The notes below the pieces were generated by a model that did no database searches, was not told the origin of the DNA, and saw nothing but the letters and a program-made list of their open reading frames with translations. Positions 11,046 through 19,516 of a DNA stretch of 64,000 nucleotides are shown piece after piece; the first letter of the stretch is position 1; every line of letters starts with the position of its first letter. Source of the DNA: Acidobacteriaceae bacterium (GTDB lineage: Bacteria; Acidobacteriota; Terriglobia; Terriglobales; Acidobacteriaceae). Made by a program: the position numbers and the translations under genes. The stretch is from positions 1-64,000 of the forward strand of contig JANXZS010000107.1 of assembly GCA_025355385.1 (NCBI GenBank). The letters are read 5' to 3'.

Positions 11046-11066
11046 CATAAAAGACCTAGTTTTATG
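11046..11066 (-). promoter_or_regulatory. Inverted repeat upstream of moaA, possible operator
   Basis: A perfect 7-bp dyad, CATAAAA-N7-TTTTATG, sits 45-65 bp upstream of the moaA start in a locally AT-rich stretch. It could be a regulator binding site or part of a promoter. I do not recognise it as a known operator, and it does not match a molybdenum-cofactor riboswitch. Confidence 0.3.
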
Positions 11067-11135
11067 GTGTATTGGGTCCGCGGGGCGCGCGTCCCGATTG
11101 CTGCTCGGTGCTCAATCCTTGCTTGGATCAGGCAG

Positions 11136-12893
11136 CTACATGCCATCGTAGTTCGGCCCGCCGCCGCCCTCGGGTGGAACCCAGGTGATGATCTGGTAGG
11201 GGTCCATGATGTCGCAGGTCTTGCAGTGGACGCAGTTGGCGAAGTTGATATGCAGTTGCTTCAGCGCCTGCGGCTCACCATCCGAAGCCGGACCAGGCTC
11301 GATCATCTCGTACACGGCCGCCGGACAGAAGTACTGGCATGGGTTGCCGAACTCCTTGACACAGCGGTTGTTACAAATATCGATGTCTGCGATTACGAGG
11401 TGTGTCGGCTGGTCGTCTTCGTGACGCGTACCGGAGTGGTAGACATCCGTCAGCCGGTCGAAGGTGAGCTTGCCATCGCCCTTGGCGTTGCCGAGAAAGT
11501 GTTGTCGCTTGTCGCCCCAGATACTCAGCTCGTCCGCCATCTTCAAGTGCAGATACCCGGCGTCGTTGCGGTAGTCCGGACCGAGGTTGTTGCCACCGAG
11601 CACCTGCTGAATGCCGGCCTTCGCCAGTCCATCGAACAGCCCGTGCTCAAAAGCCTGATGGAAGTTCCGCACTGGATAGAGCTCTTCTCGAATCCAGCTC
11701 TGATCGACTCGCAGCTTGTATTCCCCTAGCTGGGATTCTGATGTATTACCGGAAAGCATGGCATCGAAGGCCGTCTCCGCCGCCAGCATGCCCGACTTGA
11801 TGGCGAGGTGAATGCCCTTCAGCCGCTGCGAATTCAGGAAGCTCGCCGAATCTCCCAACAGCATCCAGCCATCTCCCGCCAGCTTGGGCATGGTCAGCCA
11901 TCCACCGTAGGGCAGGGACTTCGCCCCATAGCGGACCATCTTGCCGCCCTCCAGAATCCGGCGCGCGAAAGGATGCAACTTGAAATCCTGAAAGACGTGG
12001 TGTGGATCGGTGCGCGGGTCCTCATAGTCAAGGCCGACCACGTATCCAATGGAGACGAGTGTGTCGCTAGTTCCCCCGCCGTTGACTCCATAGATCCAGG
12101 CGCCCCCGTATTCGTGCGTCGTGAGCGGATAACCCATGGTGTAGATCACTTCGCCCTTGGCGATGCGGCCCGATGGAATCTCCCACAATTCCTTTATGCC
12201 AATACCATAGGTCTGCGCGTGTTTGGGGTCTTCCAGTTGTTGTCGCGCGATCAACTGCCTGGCACACGATCCGCGCGAACCCTCGGCCAGGACGGTGATC
12301 TTCGCGTGCAAGTCGTAACCCGGCTCGAAGTTCACTTTGGGGCGGCCTTCCTTGTCGACACCTTTGTCATCGGTGCGCACCCCGATGACGCGCCCTGAGT
12401 CGGAGACATCATCGAAAAGAAGCTGTGACGCGGCGAACCCGGTGAACACCGTGATGCCAGCTTCCTCCACCTTCTGCCCCATCCACTTGACGAAGCGATT
12501 GATGGAGATCACGTAGTTGCCATGATCGCGCAGCGGTGGCGGCACGATGGGGAATTTGTGCTGGCCCTTCTCGGTTAGAAACCAGACAGATTCCTTCGTC
12601 ACCTCGGCGTCGATGGGCGCCTCGCTCTCAAAGCCGGGCAGCAGTTCGCGCATGGAACGTGGATCGAGCAGCGCGCCAGACAGGCAGTGCTGGCCCACTT
12701 CCCTGGCTTTCTCCAGCAGATAGATGTTGTCCTTCGTGAGAGCGGCATCGGGGTGCGCAGCGTTATGCTCGTCGATCAGTTGCGAGAGCCTCAGCGCGCA
12801 GGCCATGCCCGCGGGACCGCCACCGACGATAACGACGTCGGCGTCCATCTGCGGGCGTTCAATGCCTTCGAGAGGCTTACGAAAGTGAATCAT
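11136..12893 (-). CDS. Electron transfer flavoprotein-ubiquinone oxidoreductase
   Basis: It passes electrons from reduced electron transfer flavoprotein to quinone in the membrane, linking acyl-CoA and amino-acid oxidation to respiration. The 585-residue product has an N-terminal FAD-binding motif (VVIVGGGPAGMACALRL, residues 21-37). The body is a membrane-associated oxidoreductase, and the C-terminus has a 4Fe-4S ferredoxin-like domain (CQYFCPAAVYEM and CVHCKTCDIMDP). Length and architecture match the single-chain ETF-QO. It lies 84 bp downstream of etfA, at the end of the etf cluster, which fits its role as their acceptor. Confidence 0.97.
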   Translation of the reverse strand: MIHFRKPLEGIERPQMDADVVIVGGGPAGMACALRLSQLIDEHNAAHPDAALTKDNIYLLEKAREVGQHCLSGALLDPRSMRELLPGFESEAPIDAEVTKESVWFLTEKGQHKFPIVPPPLRDHGNYVISINRFVKWMGQKVEEAGITVFTGFAASQLLFDDVSDSGRVIGVRTDDKGVDKEGRPKVNFEPGYDLHAKITVLAEGSRGSCARQLIARQQLEDPKHAQTYGIGIKELWEIPSGRIAKGEVIYTMGYPLTTHEYGGAWIYGVNGGGTSDTLVSIGYVVGLDYEDPRTDPHHVFQDFKLHPFARRILEGGKMVRYGAKSLPYGGWLTMPKLAGDGWMLLGDSASFLNSQRLKGIHLAIKSGMLAAETAFDAMLSGNTSESQLGEYKLRVDQSWIREELYPVRNFHQAFEHGLFDGLAKAGIQQVLGGNNLGPDYRNDAGYLHLKMADELSIWGDKRQHFLGNAKGDGKLTFDRLTDVYHSGTRHEDDQPTHLVIADIDICNNRCVKEFGNPCQYFCPAAVYEMIEPGPASDGEPQALKQLHINFANCVHCKTCDIMDPYQIITWVPPEGGGGPNYDGM

Positions 12894-12977
12894 GGTGACT
12901 TGTTGTCCAGGTATACGCGCTTCGCGTCTGGCATGGAGTCGAAATGATCTGGAGGCTGGGAGATGACAAGGGCATGG

Positions 12978-13967
12978 TTAGGTCCCGGCTTTCACCTTAA
13001 CGATCTCTGCGGTCAGTGCGGGGACGATGTCAAACAAATTGCCGACGACCCCGATATCCGCAATCTCGAATATGGGTGCCTCCGCGTCCTTGTTGATGGC
13101 GACAATGGTCCGAGCGCCCTTCATGCCGACGATGTGCTGGATTGCGCCGCTGATGCCGATCGCGATGTAAAGCTTCGGCGCCACTGTTTGACCAGAGCTG
13201 CCGACTTGGCGCTCGAGTGGAAGCCAGCCGTTATCGCAGATAGGGCGAGATGCAGCCAGTTCGCCGCCCAGCGCGGCGGCCAGATTCTCAGCGATGGCGA
13301 CGTTCTTCTGTTCCTTAATGCCGCGGCCGACTGCGATGATGATCGCCGCCTGCGAAAGGTCAACCGCTTGTTTTGCTTCCTGAAAAACTTCGTGTGGTGT
13401 TACCCGGGGAGCGCCCTCTGCAACCGCCGCTGTTACTTTCTCAGTAGGCGCGGAGCCAGGCTCCGCCAGATCTCCCCGAAAGGCTCCGATCTGGAAAGTG
13501 ACCAGCCACGGAGGATCGCCCGCGAAAGAAACATCGGCAGCGAACTTGCCTTGAAACATCTGCCGCGAGAAGAGCAGTTTCCCGCTCTCGAATTTGTAGC
13601 CGATGGCGTCGGAGATGAGCGTGCGGTCGAGAGCCAGCGCCAGGCGGGGGGCAAAGTCGCGTACCTGGTAGGTATGCGGGAAGAGCACCAGCTTCGGTTG
13701 CTTTGTGGAGACGAAGTTCTTCAGCGCGTAGACGTACGCATCCGAGGTATAAGCGGCCAGGGCGGCAGCTTCGATTGCGTAGACACGCGAAACAATTTTT
13801 GTGGCTAGCTCGGCAATGACAGCATCGAGCCCTTCGCCAACAACGACGACTTCGACGGCCCATCCTGTTTCTTTGCTAATGGCCTGTGCACCGGCAATGG
13901 TTTCAAAAGAGGCGCGGTTCAGCTTGCCTTCCCGGTGCTCTGCAACTACTAAAATGCAATCTGCCAT
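12978..13967 (-). CDS. etfA: Electron transfer flavoprotein alpha subunit
   Basis: The FAD-carrying subunit of the ETF heterodimer, which collects electrons from acyl-CoA dehydrogenases. From the ATG at 13967 (preceded by AAGAAGG) it gives 329 residues beginning [17 protein letters not shown]. An in-frame ATG at 13985 would add six residues. The C-terminal FAD domain is visible ([39 protein letters not shown]), including the conserved residues of the flavin-binding loop. It lies between a small membrane protein and ETF-QO on the same strand. Confidence 0.96.
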   Translation of the reverse strand: MADCILVVAEHREGKLNRASFETIAGAQAISKETGWAVEVVVVGEGLDAVIAELATKIVSRVYAIEAAALAAYTSDAYVYALKNFVSTKQPKLVLFPHTYQVRDFAPRLALALDRTLISDAIGYKFESGKLLFSRQMFQGKFAADVSFAGDPPWLVTFQIGAFRGDLAEPGSAPTEKVTAAVAEGAPRVTPHEVFQEAKQAVDLSQAAIIIAVGRGIKEQKNVAIAENLAAALGGELAASRPICDNGWLPLERQVGSSGQTVAPKLYIAIGISGAIQHIVGMKGARTIVAINKDAEAPIFEIADIGVVGNLFDIVPALTAEIVKVKAGT

Positions 13968-14000
13968 GGCCCCTTCTTTTTCCAAACTGGTAGAGGAAGC

Positions 14001-14015
14001 CGCTAGCTGCTAGCG
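14001..14015. repeat. 15-bp perfect palindrome between etfA and the small membrane protein gene
   Basis: CGCTAGC-T-GCTAGCG is a perfect 7-bp inverted repeat with a one-base centre, in the 70-bp gap of the etf cluster. A related string (CGCTAGCAGCTA) occurs before rpiB's stop near 26216. It may be a remnant of a dispersed intergenic repeat. No function can be read from it. Confidence 0.4.
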
Positions 14016-14055
14016 ACCAGCCTCCAGCTAACTTGCCGCGGTGATGTTTGGCTCT

Positions 14056-14331
14056 TTAGAACTCGGGACGTCCGCGACGCAACCAGGTACCGTAGGCTCC
14101 GGTGATGACGGCGAGAATACCGGCCAGCACCATGTAGTAAGCCATGGGATATTCCCACCCAGGCGAGTAGGTAAGATCCTGTCCAGCCCAAACCGTCAAC
14201 AAGATTGCGAAGAAGGCGCACTGACCCGAGATCACCTGCAAGGCCAGGCCCCACTGTCTGCGGCGGTCAAGGCTGGTCACCTGGTCTGGAGTCAGGTTAC
14301 GTTCTTCAAGGGAAAGATTCATGTTCGCCAT
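14056..14331 (-). CDS. Small two-span membrane protein in the etf operon
   Basis: A 91-residue product with a charged N-terminus (LSLEERNLTPDQVTSLDRRR). Two hydrophobic segments follow (about 27-46, GLALQVISGQCAFFAILLTVW; and about 62-80, AYYMVLAGILAVITGAYGTW), then a short basic tail. It sits between etfB and etfA on the same strand, where no subunit of known ETF complexes is expected. The position suggests a membrane anchor or accessory factor for the ETF/ETF-QO system, but this is inference only. I do not recognise the family. Confidence 0.7.
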   Translation of the reverse strand: MANMNLSLEERNLTPDQVTSLDRRRQWGLALQVISGQCAFFAILLTVWAGQDLTYSPGWEYPMAYYMVLAGILAVITGAYGTWLRRGRPEF

Positions 14332-14431
14332 CTTGCGTATTCTCCCGCGCGATGCCGTGACCGCGCTTTGATTTTAGCTCCACAGACAGTTGTGGGCGGC
14401 GCAAGATACATCCGCAACCCGCCCATATTGA

Positions 14432-15202
14432 TTAGATCACGCGGACCGTATTCCGCAGATGCTCGACCAGCTTCTTTGCCACCTCAGGCGGTGTTCCTTC
14501 CAGCATCTCCGTCTTTTTCTGTTTCACCGGCACATACAGTCGTTCGATGCGCTGCAGGTTTTTACTCAGCTTTGCTTCCACCTCGCCGTAGCTCACCTTG
14601 CGCATGGGCTTCATCTTCGCCTGCTTGATTCCGATCAAGGTCGCGTAGCGCAGTTTGTTGATGCCGCTCTGAATGGTGAGCACTGCGGGTAGAGGCATAT
14701 CGATGAACTGGTAATGGCCCGCCTCGAGTTCGCGTTTGAGGTGTACCCCCGAGTCGGTCTTCTCAATGCCGATAATGATAGTGGCATGTGGCCACCCGAG
14801 AATCTCCGCCAGTAGCACGCCGGTCTGCGCGGCACCGTAGTCGTCGGACTGCAGTCCGGTCACCACCAGGTCAAACTTTTCTCCTTCTATTGCGGCCGCA
14901 ATCGCGCGTGCGGTATTGGTGGATTCCAAAGCGCCAAAGCGGTCATCTTCCAGGTGAATGGCGCGATCGGCGCCCTTTGCCAGGGCCTCGCGCAGCACCT
15001 GCTGGGAGCGTGTTGGACCCGCCGTGATGACCACGACCTCGCCGCCATGCTTTTCCTTCTGCCGCAGAGCCTCTTCGAGAGCGTAGGCATCCGGCTCGTT
15101 CACCTCGTAGGAGACATCCTCTCGTATCCAGGTACCGGCTTCGTTGAGTTTGAGGGGCGCGTCCTTCTGCGGAACCTGCTTGATGCACACCAGAATTTTC
15201 AT
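14432..15202 (-). CDS. etfB: Electron transfer flavoprotein beta subunit
   Basis: The nucleotide-binding partner of EtfA. The 256-residue product begins MKILVCIKQVPQ, the family hallmark. It shows DAYALEEALR, GADRAIHLED and LVVTGLQSDDYGAAQTGVLLAE, with the signature loop region LPAVLTIQSGINKLRYATL near residue 175. Length is typical. It is the first gene of the cluster etfB, small membrane protein, etfA, ETF-QO, all on the minus strand with gaps of about 70-100 bp, so the whole electron route from dehydrogenases to quinone is encoded together. Confidence 0.96.
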   Translation of the reverse strand: MKILVCIKQVPQKDAPLKLNEAGTWIREDVSYEVNEPDAYALEEALRQKEKHGGEVVVITAGPTRSQQVLREALAKGADRAIHLEDDRFGALESTNTARAIAAAIEGEKFDLVVTGLQSDDYGAAQTGVLLAEILGWPHATIIIGIEKTDSGVHLKRELEAGHYQFIDMPLPAVLTIQSGINKLRYATLIGIKQAKMKPMRKVSYGEVEAKLSKNLQRIERLYVPVKQKKTEMLEGTPPEVAKKLVEHLRNTVRVI

Positions 15203-15353
15203 TTCATCTCTTTCGGCCCGGGCATCGCACGAATGAATGACGATTCAGTTTGTCGGATCCTACAGCAAGAAGACTGCTACGCGCATCCGCGAACCGAAAG
15301 AATGACGATTTCAACTTCGCCACATTTACAAAGACACAACATAGAGTGTTGCG

Positions 15354-15626
15354 TTAAAGGAAAGCGACGGATTGCACTCCGGCGACCTCAAAGCGTTTGC
15401 GGCAGCGGATGTTCTTGCACGCCAGCATGTCATCGGTCCGGACCATATAAGACTGGGCCTTGGTGAAGCGGGCGCGATCCCGCTCATCGGCATTGCGTGG
15501 CAGGCTATTCTTCTTTCGGCGTACCAGCCAACCCAGCTGATACTCGTCGGCCTTGCCGCAATGGGGGCACGTAAGGCTATGAGCGCGCATTTCCGGCTTC
15601 TCTTCAAAAAAATCGCGTTCTTCCAT
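15354..15626 (-). CDS. Small zinc-ribbon-like protein
   Basis: A 90-residue product with two Cys pairs, TCPHCGKADEY near residue 20 and ACKNIRCRKRFEV near residue 69, i.e. CxxC and C-x4-C. Together these probably bind one zinc ion. The region between is rich in Arg and Lys (LVRRKKNSLPRNADERDRAR). Nucleic acid or protein binding is possible. Family not recognised. It is separated from etfB by 150 bp and is divergent from the small basic protein at 15719. Confidence 0.65.
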   Translation of the reverse strand: MEERDFFEEKPEMRAHSLTCPHCGKADEYQLGWLVRRKKNSLPRNADERDRARFTKAQSYMVRTDDMLACKNIRCRKRFEVAGVQSVAFL

Positions 15627-15718
15627 AAATAGAACCTACTTTCAAACACTCCCGCGGGAAAGTATTCCATACTCGCGGAAGAGCAGCAAACCGGCATATG
15701 GGGATGAGGGGTAAGACT

Positions 15719-15898
15719 TTGGCTACGAAGAAGAAACTAAAGAAATTTTCGGTTACCAAAGCGGTCAAATCGAATGCTCGCGACGTGGTGGGGCAGCCCA
15801 GGCCCGCCAAAGTAATCGACGACCGGGCAAAGGAAGTGAAGCGCCAGGCCCGGCACAAAACTACACTCAGTGATTTATTGACCCGCAAGGAGGAGTAA
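15719..15898 (+). CDS. Small basic protein of unknown function
   Basis: A 59-residue, Lys/Arg-rich protein (ATKKKLKKFSVTKAVKSNAR, then RAKEVKRQARHKTTLSDLL). I chose the TTG at 15719 because an AGGGGT ribosome-binding sequence lies seven bases upstream. In-frame ATGs at 15698 and 15704 would add seven or five residues. Its TAA stop overlaps the ATG of the following VOC gene by one base, so the pair was translationally coupled. The partner is now a pseudogene. The strong positive charge suggests nucleic-acid association, but no domain is recognised. Confidence 0.6.
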   Translation: MATKKKLKKFSVTKAVKSNARDVVGQPRPAKVIDDRAKEVKRQARHKTTLSDLLTRKEE

Positions 15899-16292
15899 TG
15901 GCGAAAGCAGTCGGTGTCGGAGGTGTATTCCTGCGATCCAAGGACCCCAAGGCGCTCTACGCCTGGTATGCGGAGCGCCTCGGCCTCTCCGCGTCACCTG
16001 ACGATACGTTTCTATTCGATGGAGTTCAGTCGCCCGGCATAACGGTAGTCGCCTTCTTCCCACTGGAGACAGAGTACTTTGGTCCCGGCGGCCAGCGCGC
16101 TATGCTGAATTTCTGTGTCGACGATCTGGAGGGGGTCTTGCGCTCTCTGGGGTCGGCGGGGTCAGCGTTGATGCGCGTCGTGAGCAGTAAGACTATGGAC
16201 GCTTTGGCTGGTTTACCGACCCGGAAGGGAACCGTGTGGAACTTTGGCAGCCTCAAGACGCTCAGGTCACGGCGAAGCCGCTCATTTTATAG
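15898..16292 (+). pseudogene. VOC (glyoxalase/bleomycin resistance) family protein, disrupted
   Basis: The first half is a normal VOC-fold domain (GVFLRSKDPKALYAWYAERLG, RAMLNFCVDDLEG). After about position 16160 the protein continues only in another frame, which reads SVDARREQ, then an in-frame TAA, then DYGRFGWFTDPEGNRVELWQP, the classic end of this family, with a stop at 16290-16292. The gene thus carries both a one-base deletion (in the G-run near 16154) and a nonsense codon. Two independent lesions argue for a true pseudogene rather than a sequencing error. Confidence 0.8.
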
Positions 16293-16460
16293 GGGGACTC
16301 GACGCAGCAACCGTTTTTGCGTGTGGCTACCGGCCTTACAGCGTATGCTAGTAAAAGCGGCAAAAGGTCGCTGAATCATCTTTGCAATCGGATTCCGGGT
16401 TCCTACCTTTACCTGAGCCGAGCCACCCAAGGATCCACAACCGCAACCCACGAGGCTACG

Positions 16461-16703
16461 ATGCGCTCTCAACTCGTGTATTCCGCTGGGATTGTCATCC
16501 CGAATCGCTTTTTGCTCGCCTCCGTCACCATGAAGGCCGTGCAAAAGCTCCACATCACCACCACCCGCACTGCTGATACGGCTAACCGCGTCTTCTCGGA
16601 AGTTGCCCAAGGCCGCTTTGCAGAAGTCAGCCTGCCCGAAATCGCTCCCCAGGAAACAATCGAGCCCTTGCTGGTGGATGCGTTCGCGACAAGCGCCGCC
16701 TAG
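16461..16703 (+). CDS. RNA polymerase omega-subunit-like small protein
   Basis: An 80-residue product beginning MRSQLVYSAG, with a GAGG ribosome-binding sequence six bases before the ATG at 16461. Residues 13-45 (PNRFLLASVTMKAVQKLH, then TRTADTANRVFSEVAQG) follow the pattern of the RNA polymerase omega subunit: an NRF/NRY start, a helix with K/R-A-R/K-x-L/M-H/Q, and a short T-T/N-x-V helix ending in E/Q-G. The acidobacterial RpoZ type has the same overall look. It is more likely a paralogue than the housekeeping rpoZ because the usual partner genes (gmk, coaBC) are absent. Assignment is by eye and should be treated as tentative. Confidence 0.5.
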   Translation: MRSQLVYSAGIVIPNRFLLASVTMKAVQKLHITTTRTADTANRVFSEVAQGRFAEVSLPEIAPQETIEPLLVDAFATSAA

Positions 16704-16982
16704 GACAATCTGCCGCGCTCTCTCTGGCGGGCCGCCGGAGGGAGCATCGGGCAAAGCTAGCCTTACCCCACGTAACCCCACCTGGTCGTTCCAATGTATC
16801 CCAACATGTGATAGCGGTCACAGGTGTTGCGGCGAATCACTGATTCCCGTTGACTCCCCCGGCCTTGCCGGTCTACTTTTGCTATCGACACTCCTCCACT
16901 TCTGAGGTTCGCGGGCAGAATCCCAAGGTTTTCAGACCTATTCTGGCGCCTCTCTCATGAGCGGGGGCGGAGGCATGAAGCA

Positions 16983-17462
16983 ATGAGAAGCATCAAGGGA
17001 TGGGTCCTGTCCCTTATCCTCTGCGCGCTGGTTTCAAGTATGGCTATCGCCCAGGGGGACCAGTCAGGAACCATGGTAGGGAATTGGAAGTTGAATGTTG
17101 CCAAATCTGACTTTGGTGGTGGAGCAAAGCTTCAGGGCAGGTTGTTCGAAGTGACCAGTGACAAGCCGGAATCTATCGTCTTCTCGGTTACGGAGACGGC
17201 CGAAAGCGGCATGACGTTTACCTACAAGTTCAAAGGGGCCGCCGATGGCAAGGACTATCCCGCCGTGGGCACTTCCACGATCTACTCCTACACGGAGGTG
17301 GGCGGAGTCCTGACGGAAACACAGAAGGACACCGACGGCACTGTGACCACAGGGACCTTTACCCTTTCTCCCAACCGCAAGGTTGAAACGTGGGTCTACG
17401 CCATTACAGATCCCCAAGCTGGTGTTATCCATACCAAATTGGTTTACGACCGGGTGCAGTAA
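16983..17462 (+). CDS. Secreted lipocalin-like beta protein
   Basis: A 159-residue product with a clear signal peptide (GWVLSLILCALVSSMAIAQG, cleavage about residue 24). The mature part begins GTMVGNWKLNVAKSDFGGG, an opening repeated in many small acidobacterial exported proteins. Alternating beta-strand segments follow to VYDRVQ. The pattern suggests a small beta-barrel or sandwich. Ligand and role are unknown. A hairpin 40 bp downstream would terminate transcription. Confidence 0.75.
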   Translation: MRSIKGWVLSLILCALVSSMAIAQGDQSGTMVGNWKLNVAKSDFGGGAKLQGRLFEVTSDKPESIVFSVTETAESGMTFTYKFKGAADGKDYPAVGTSTIYSYTEVGGVLTETQKDTDGTVTTGTFTLSPNRKVETWVYAITDPQAGVIHTKLVYDRVQ

Positions 17463-17502
17463 AGCCCGGCATCCCGCTGCATAGCAGCACGCAGCCACTC
17501 AG

Positions 17503-17524
17503 ATGGCCTCCTCGGAGGCCATCT
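17503..17524 (+). terminator. Terminator hairpin after the lipocalin-like gene
   Basis: GATGGCCTCC pairs perfectly with GGAGGCCATC around a two-base centre. The run after it is only weakly T-rich (TACTTCGTTT), so it is a plausible but not strong intrinsic terminator. The remaining sequence to 17837 holds a decayed repeat hairpin and no gene. Confidence 0.55.
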
Positions 17525-17581
17525 ACTTCGTTTAGTGGGCTTTCTCGAGCATTTTCACTTCTAGTTCGTACCGGATGGAGC

Positions 17582-17617
17582 GTCAAAGTGCGGCTTTTCT
17601 TGACGAAAAACCGCGCC
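17582..17617. repeat. Decayed third copy of the palindromic repeat (central hairpin only)
   Basis: The stretch matches the core of the elements at 8663 and 19798: GTCAA, then TGCGGCTTTTCTTGACG and AAAAACCGCGCC. Relative to copy 1, CAG has become CGG on the left arm and CTG has become CCG on the right arm, a compensatory A-T to G-C change that keeps the hairpin. Outer inverted ends are not recognisable. Confidence 0.5.
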
Positions 17618-17837
17618 GAGCCTTGTCGCTTCGTAGGCGCTGGAAGTGAAAGCGCTCCAGCGGCGTCGTCCGATCCAGCTTTAGAAAAGTTGAGTTTGGT
17701 GAGTTCGCCCGAAGCACTTTGAGCAATGAGGCCCGGGACCGAAACCGAAGACCACTTCCTTCCGTCTCTGGTCGGGGCCGCCGCATCCAGGGTGACACTT
17801 GGGTTGGTTCGTTGCCGATTCGCTCGACTGCGCTGAT

Positions 17838-19037
17838 CTACCTGCCGCTTATGGGCGTTACACCGGCTGTTGGCAGGGCAGCAGTCTGGGTCGGCCTTAT
17901 TCCCGGCTCGGCTACTTGCCCTCCACGAGTGCGATTGGAGTAGATCCGGAATGTGACAACCACATCTATGACCACCGGGACAGCCCGGCCATCCTTGGTG
18001 GCGGGCTGGAAATGTGAGTTGCGGATCGCTTCAATCGCCTTTTCGTCCAATCCAAATCCGATGGGCCGGGCAATTGCGATTTCAACGGGCTTTCCCTGTG
18101 CATCGACGACAGTGCGAAACAGGGTGAGGCCGGCGATCCCGTTCTTCTGCGCAAATTCGTTCGAGCCAGGTTCGAGGCCATTCAAGAGCCGGGGAGCGCT
18201 CACTTCACCACCCACCCGGAGTACGGCGGGGTAGGTGGGCATGAATTCCTTGCGGTTCACCTTCTCCTGATAATAATGCTGCCAGTAGTCCGGCAGGCTC
18301 GCCATCATCTTTTCATCGATGCGATCGGCAAAGATGGTCATCAATGCACCCTGCAGCAGCTTGGCGCTGTGTGCGGGCGAGGACGTTGTTGTCCGGCCAT
18401 TAGGATCCGCGGGGGGCGTCGTTGCCGCCACCTCTGGAGCAGGCTCAGCCATGGTCGTTACTGGAACTGGGCTGTTGGCATTGGTTGTGGACGCCGGTGA
18501 GCCGGCCTTAGCCTCGATTGCCACCTCCCCCTTCTTGGGCTTCTTTACCTTGGGGATAACCACCAGTTCGCGGTCAATTGTGATCTTCACCGGCTTGGAC
18601 TGCTTGCCCGTCAGGCGTACACGATCAAATGGCTTGGAATCATCCTCATAGGGCAATGCGCCGAAGAAATGCAAGCCATAGCGGTCTCCCTCGAGCTCCA
18701 AAGCGTGCTTGGTCAGGTGAACCTTCTTGACGTCGAGCGCGCACAAGGTAAACGAACCCTTTTGTGGAGAGCCGGTCACATCTCCCTTTTCGTTGAACTT
18801 GAGATTGTTATCCAGGTAAAAGCCGCGCAAAAACAGTAGTTTTCCGTTGAGCTGGGCGCGGATCTGGTCCTCCGTGATCCCCTCGCCCTTGAAATTCAGC
18901 CTGGCGGGAGAAGCAGTCTGTGTGACGGACGGGCTTGGCTGAGGCGTGGCAGTTCCTGTGCCTTGACCGGAGAGGAGCGGTGGCAGGCAGTAGAGAGAGG
19001 CGGCAAGAAGTGTAATCACGTTCAGTCGAGACGTCAT
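17838..19037 (-). CDS. Exported protein with TonB C-terminal domain
   Basis: A 399-residue product with an N-terminal signal or anchor (LNVITLLAASLYCLPPLLSG). A beta-rich central region follows, then a Pro/Ala/Thr-rich linker (about residues 190-245, PVPVTTMAEPAPEVAATTPP). The C-terminal TonB-type domain spans about residues 300-375 (GLTLFRTVVDAQGKPVEIAI, GLDEKAIEAIRNSHFQPA, PVVIDVVVTFRIY). Proteins with this domain transmit inner-membrane energy to outer-membrane receptors. In acidobacteria, however, many stand-alone copies exist whose role is unproven. No exbB/exbD is nearby. A small membrane protein gene precedes it by 15 bp. Confidence 0.8.
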   Translation of the reverse strand: MTSRLNVITLLAASLYCLPPLLSGQGTGTATPQPSPSVTQTASPARLNFKGEGITEDQIRAQLNGKLLFLRGFYLDNNLKFNEKGDVTGSPQKGSFTLCALDVKKVHLTKHALELEGDRYGLHFFGALPYEDDSKPFDRVRLTGKQSKPVKITIDRELVVIPKVKKPKKGEVAIEAKAGSPASTTNANSPVPVTTMAEPAPEVAATTPPADPNGRTTTSSPAHSAKLLQGALMTIFADRIDEKMMASLPDYWQHYYQEKVNRKEFMPTYPAVLRVGGEVSAPRLLNGLEPGSNEFAQKNGIAGLTLFRTVVDAQGKPVEIAIARPIGFGLDEKAIEAIRNSHFQPATKDGRAVPVVIDVVVTFRIYSNRTRGGQVAEPGIRPTQTAALPTAGVTPISGR

Positions 19038-19052
19038 GGAAGAGCTCCTGAA

Positions 19053-19280
19053 TCAGAAAGGCGGTGCTGTCGGGGCTGTCGCAGCTTTCGCGATGTAAGT
19101 AGAGACAATAGAACTACCAGTGACCGTCTTCGTTCTCGGCTGGGAGGGCCCGCCAGAATGCCCGGAGCCTTGGGAGTAGGGCAGCAGGAAGAGAACGGTC
19201 AGGGCAAAAAGAACCCCGATGCGGAGTAGAACGGCGAGGCTGCTGCGAACTGCGCGGGCACGGCTTGCTCGAGCGGACAT
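19053..19280 (-). CDS. Possible small membrane protein
   Basis: A 75-residue frame with a basic N-terminus (MSARASRARAVRSS), one hydrophobic segment (about 15-34, LAVLLRIGVLFALTVLFLLP) and a Ser/Thr/Ala-rich tail. It lies 15 bp upstream of the TonB-domain protein on the same strand, which supports a real gene. There is no recognised family, and its ribosome binding site is not convincing. It could also be a chance frame. Confidence 0.4.
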   Translation of the reverse strand: MSARASRARAVRSSLAVLLRIGVLFALTVLFLLPYSQGSGHSGGPSQPRTKTVTGSSIVSTYIAKAATAPTAPPF

Positions 19281-19516
19281 AGGGCAATCTCCGGAATAAC
19301 CATTGGGGTGGAGTGTATCGAGTTACCGTCGCTGTCGAAATGGCGCTTTTGTGCAACCACCCGTTGATTCCAACGGGGGATGTCGCATGGGCAGCAATTC
19401 AACTTTTCGCGGTGTTCTGGCAAGATGAGCGCAGCGGATTATGACTTCGGATTTGCCCGAAGCCGAATTGCCTAACCTTCACTTGGCGATATCGGCGATC
19501 CGGCGTGGGGAGAAAA

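Noticed and set aside
11002-11135. Molybdenum-cofactor riboswitch before moaA
   Set aside because: The short leader lacks the conserved blocks of that RNA; only a small dyad is present.
15233-15312. 11-base direct repeat GAATGACGATT near 15235 and 15300
   Set aside because: Two copies 66 bp apart between etfB and the zinc-ribbon gene are too little to call a repeat element or binding array.
16287-16781. 164-codon open frame on the minus strand opposite the omega-like gene
   Set aside because: The plus-strand 80-codon gene has a ribosome binding site and family-like sequence; the minus frame is Gly/Arg-rich without structure.
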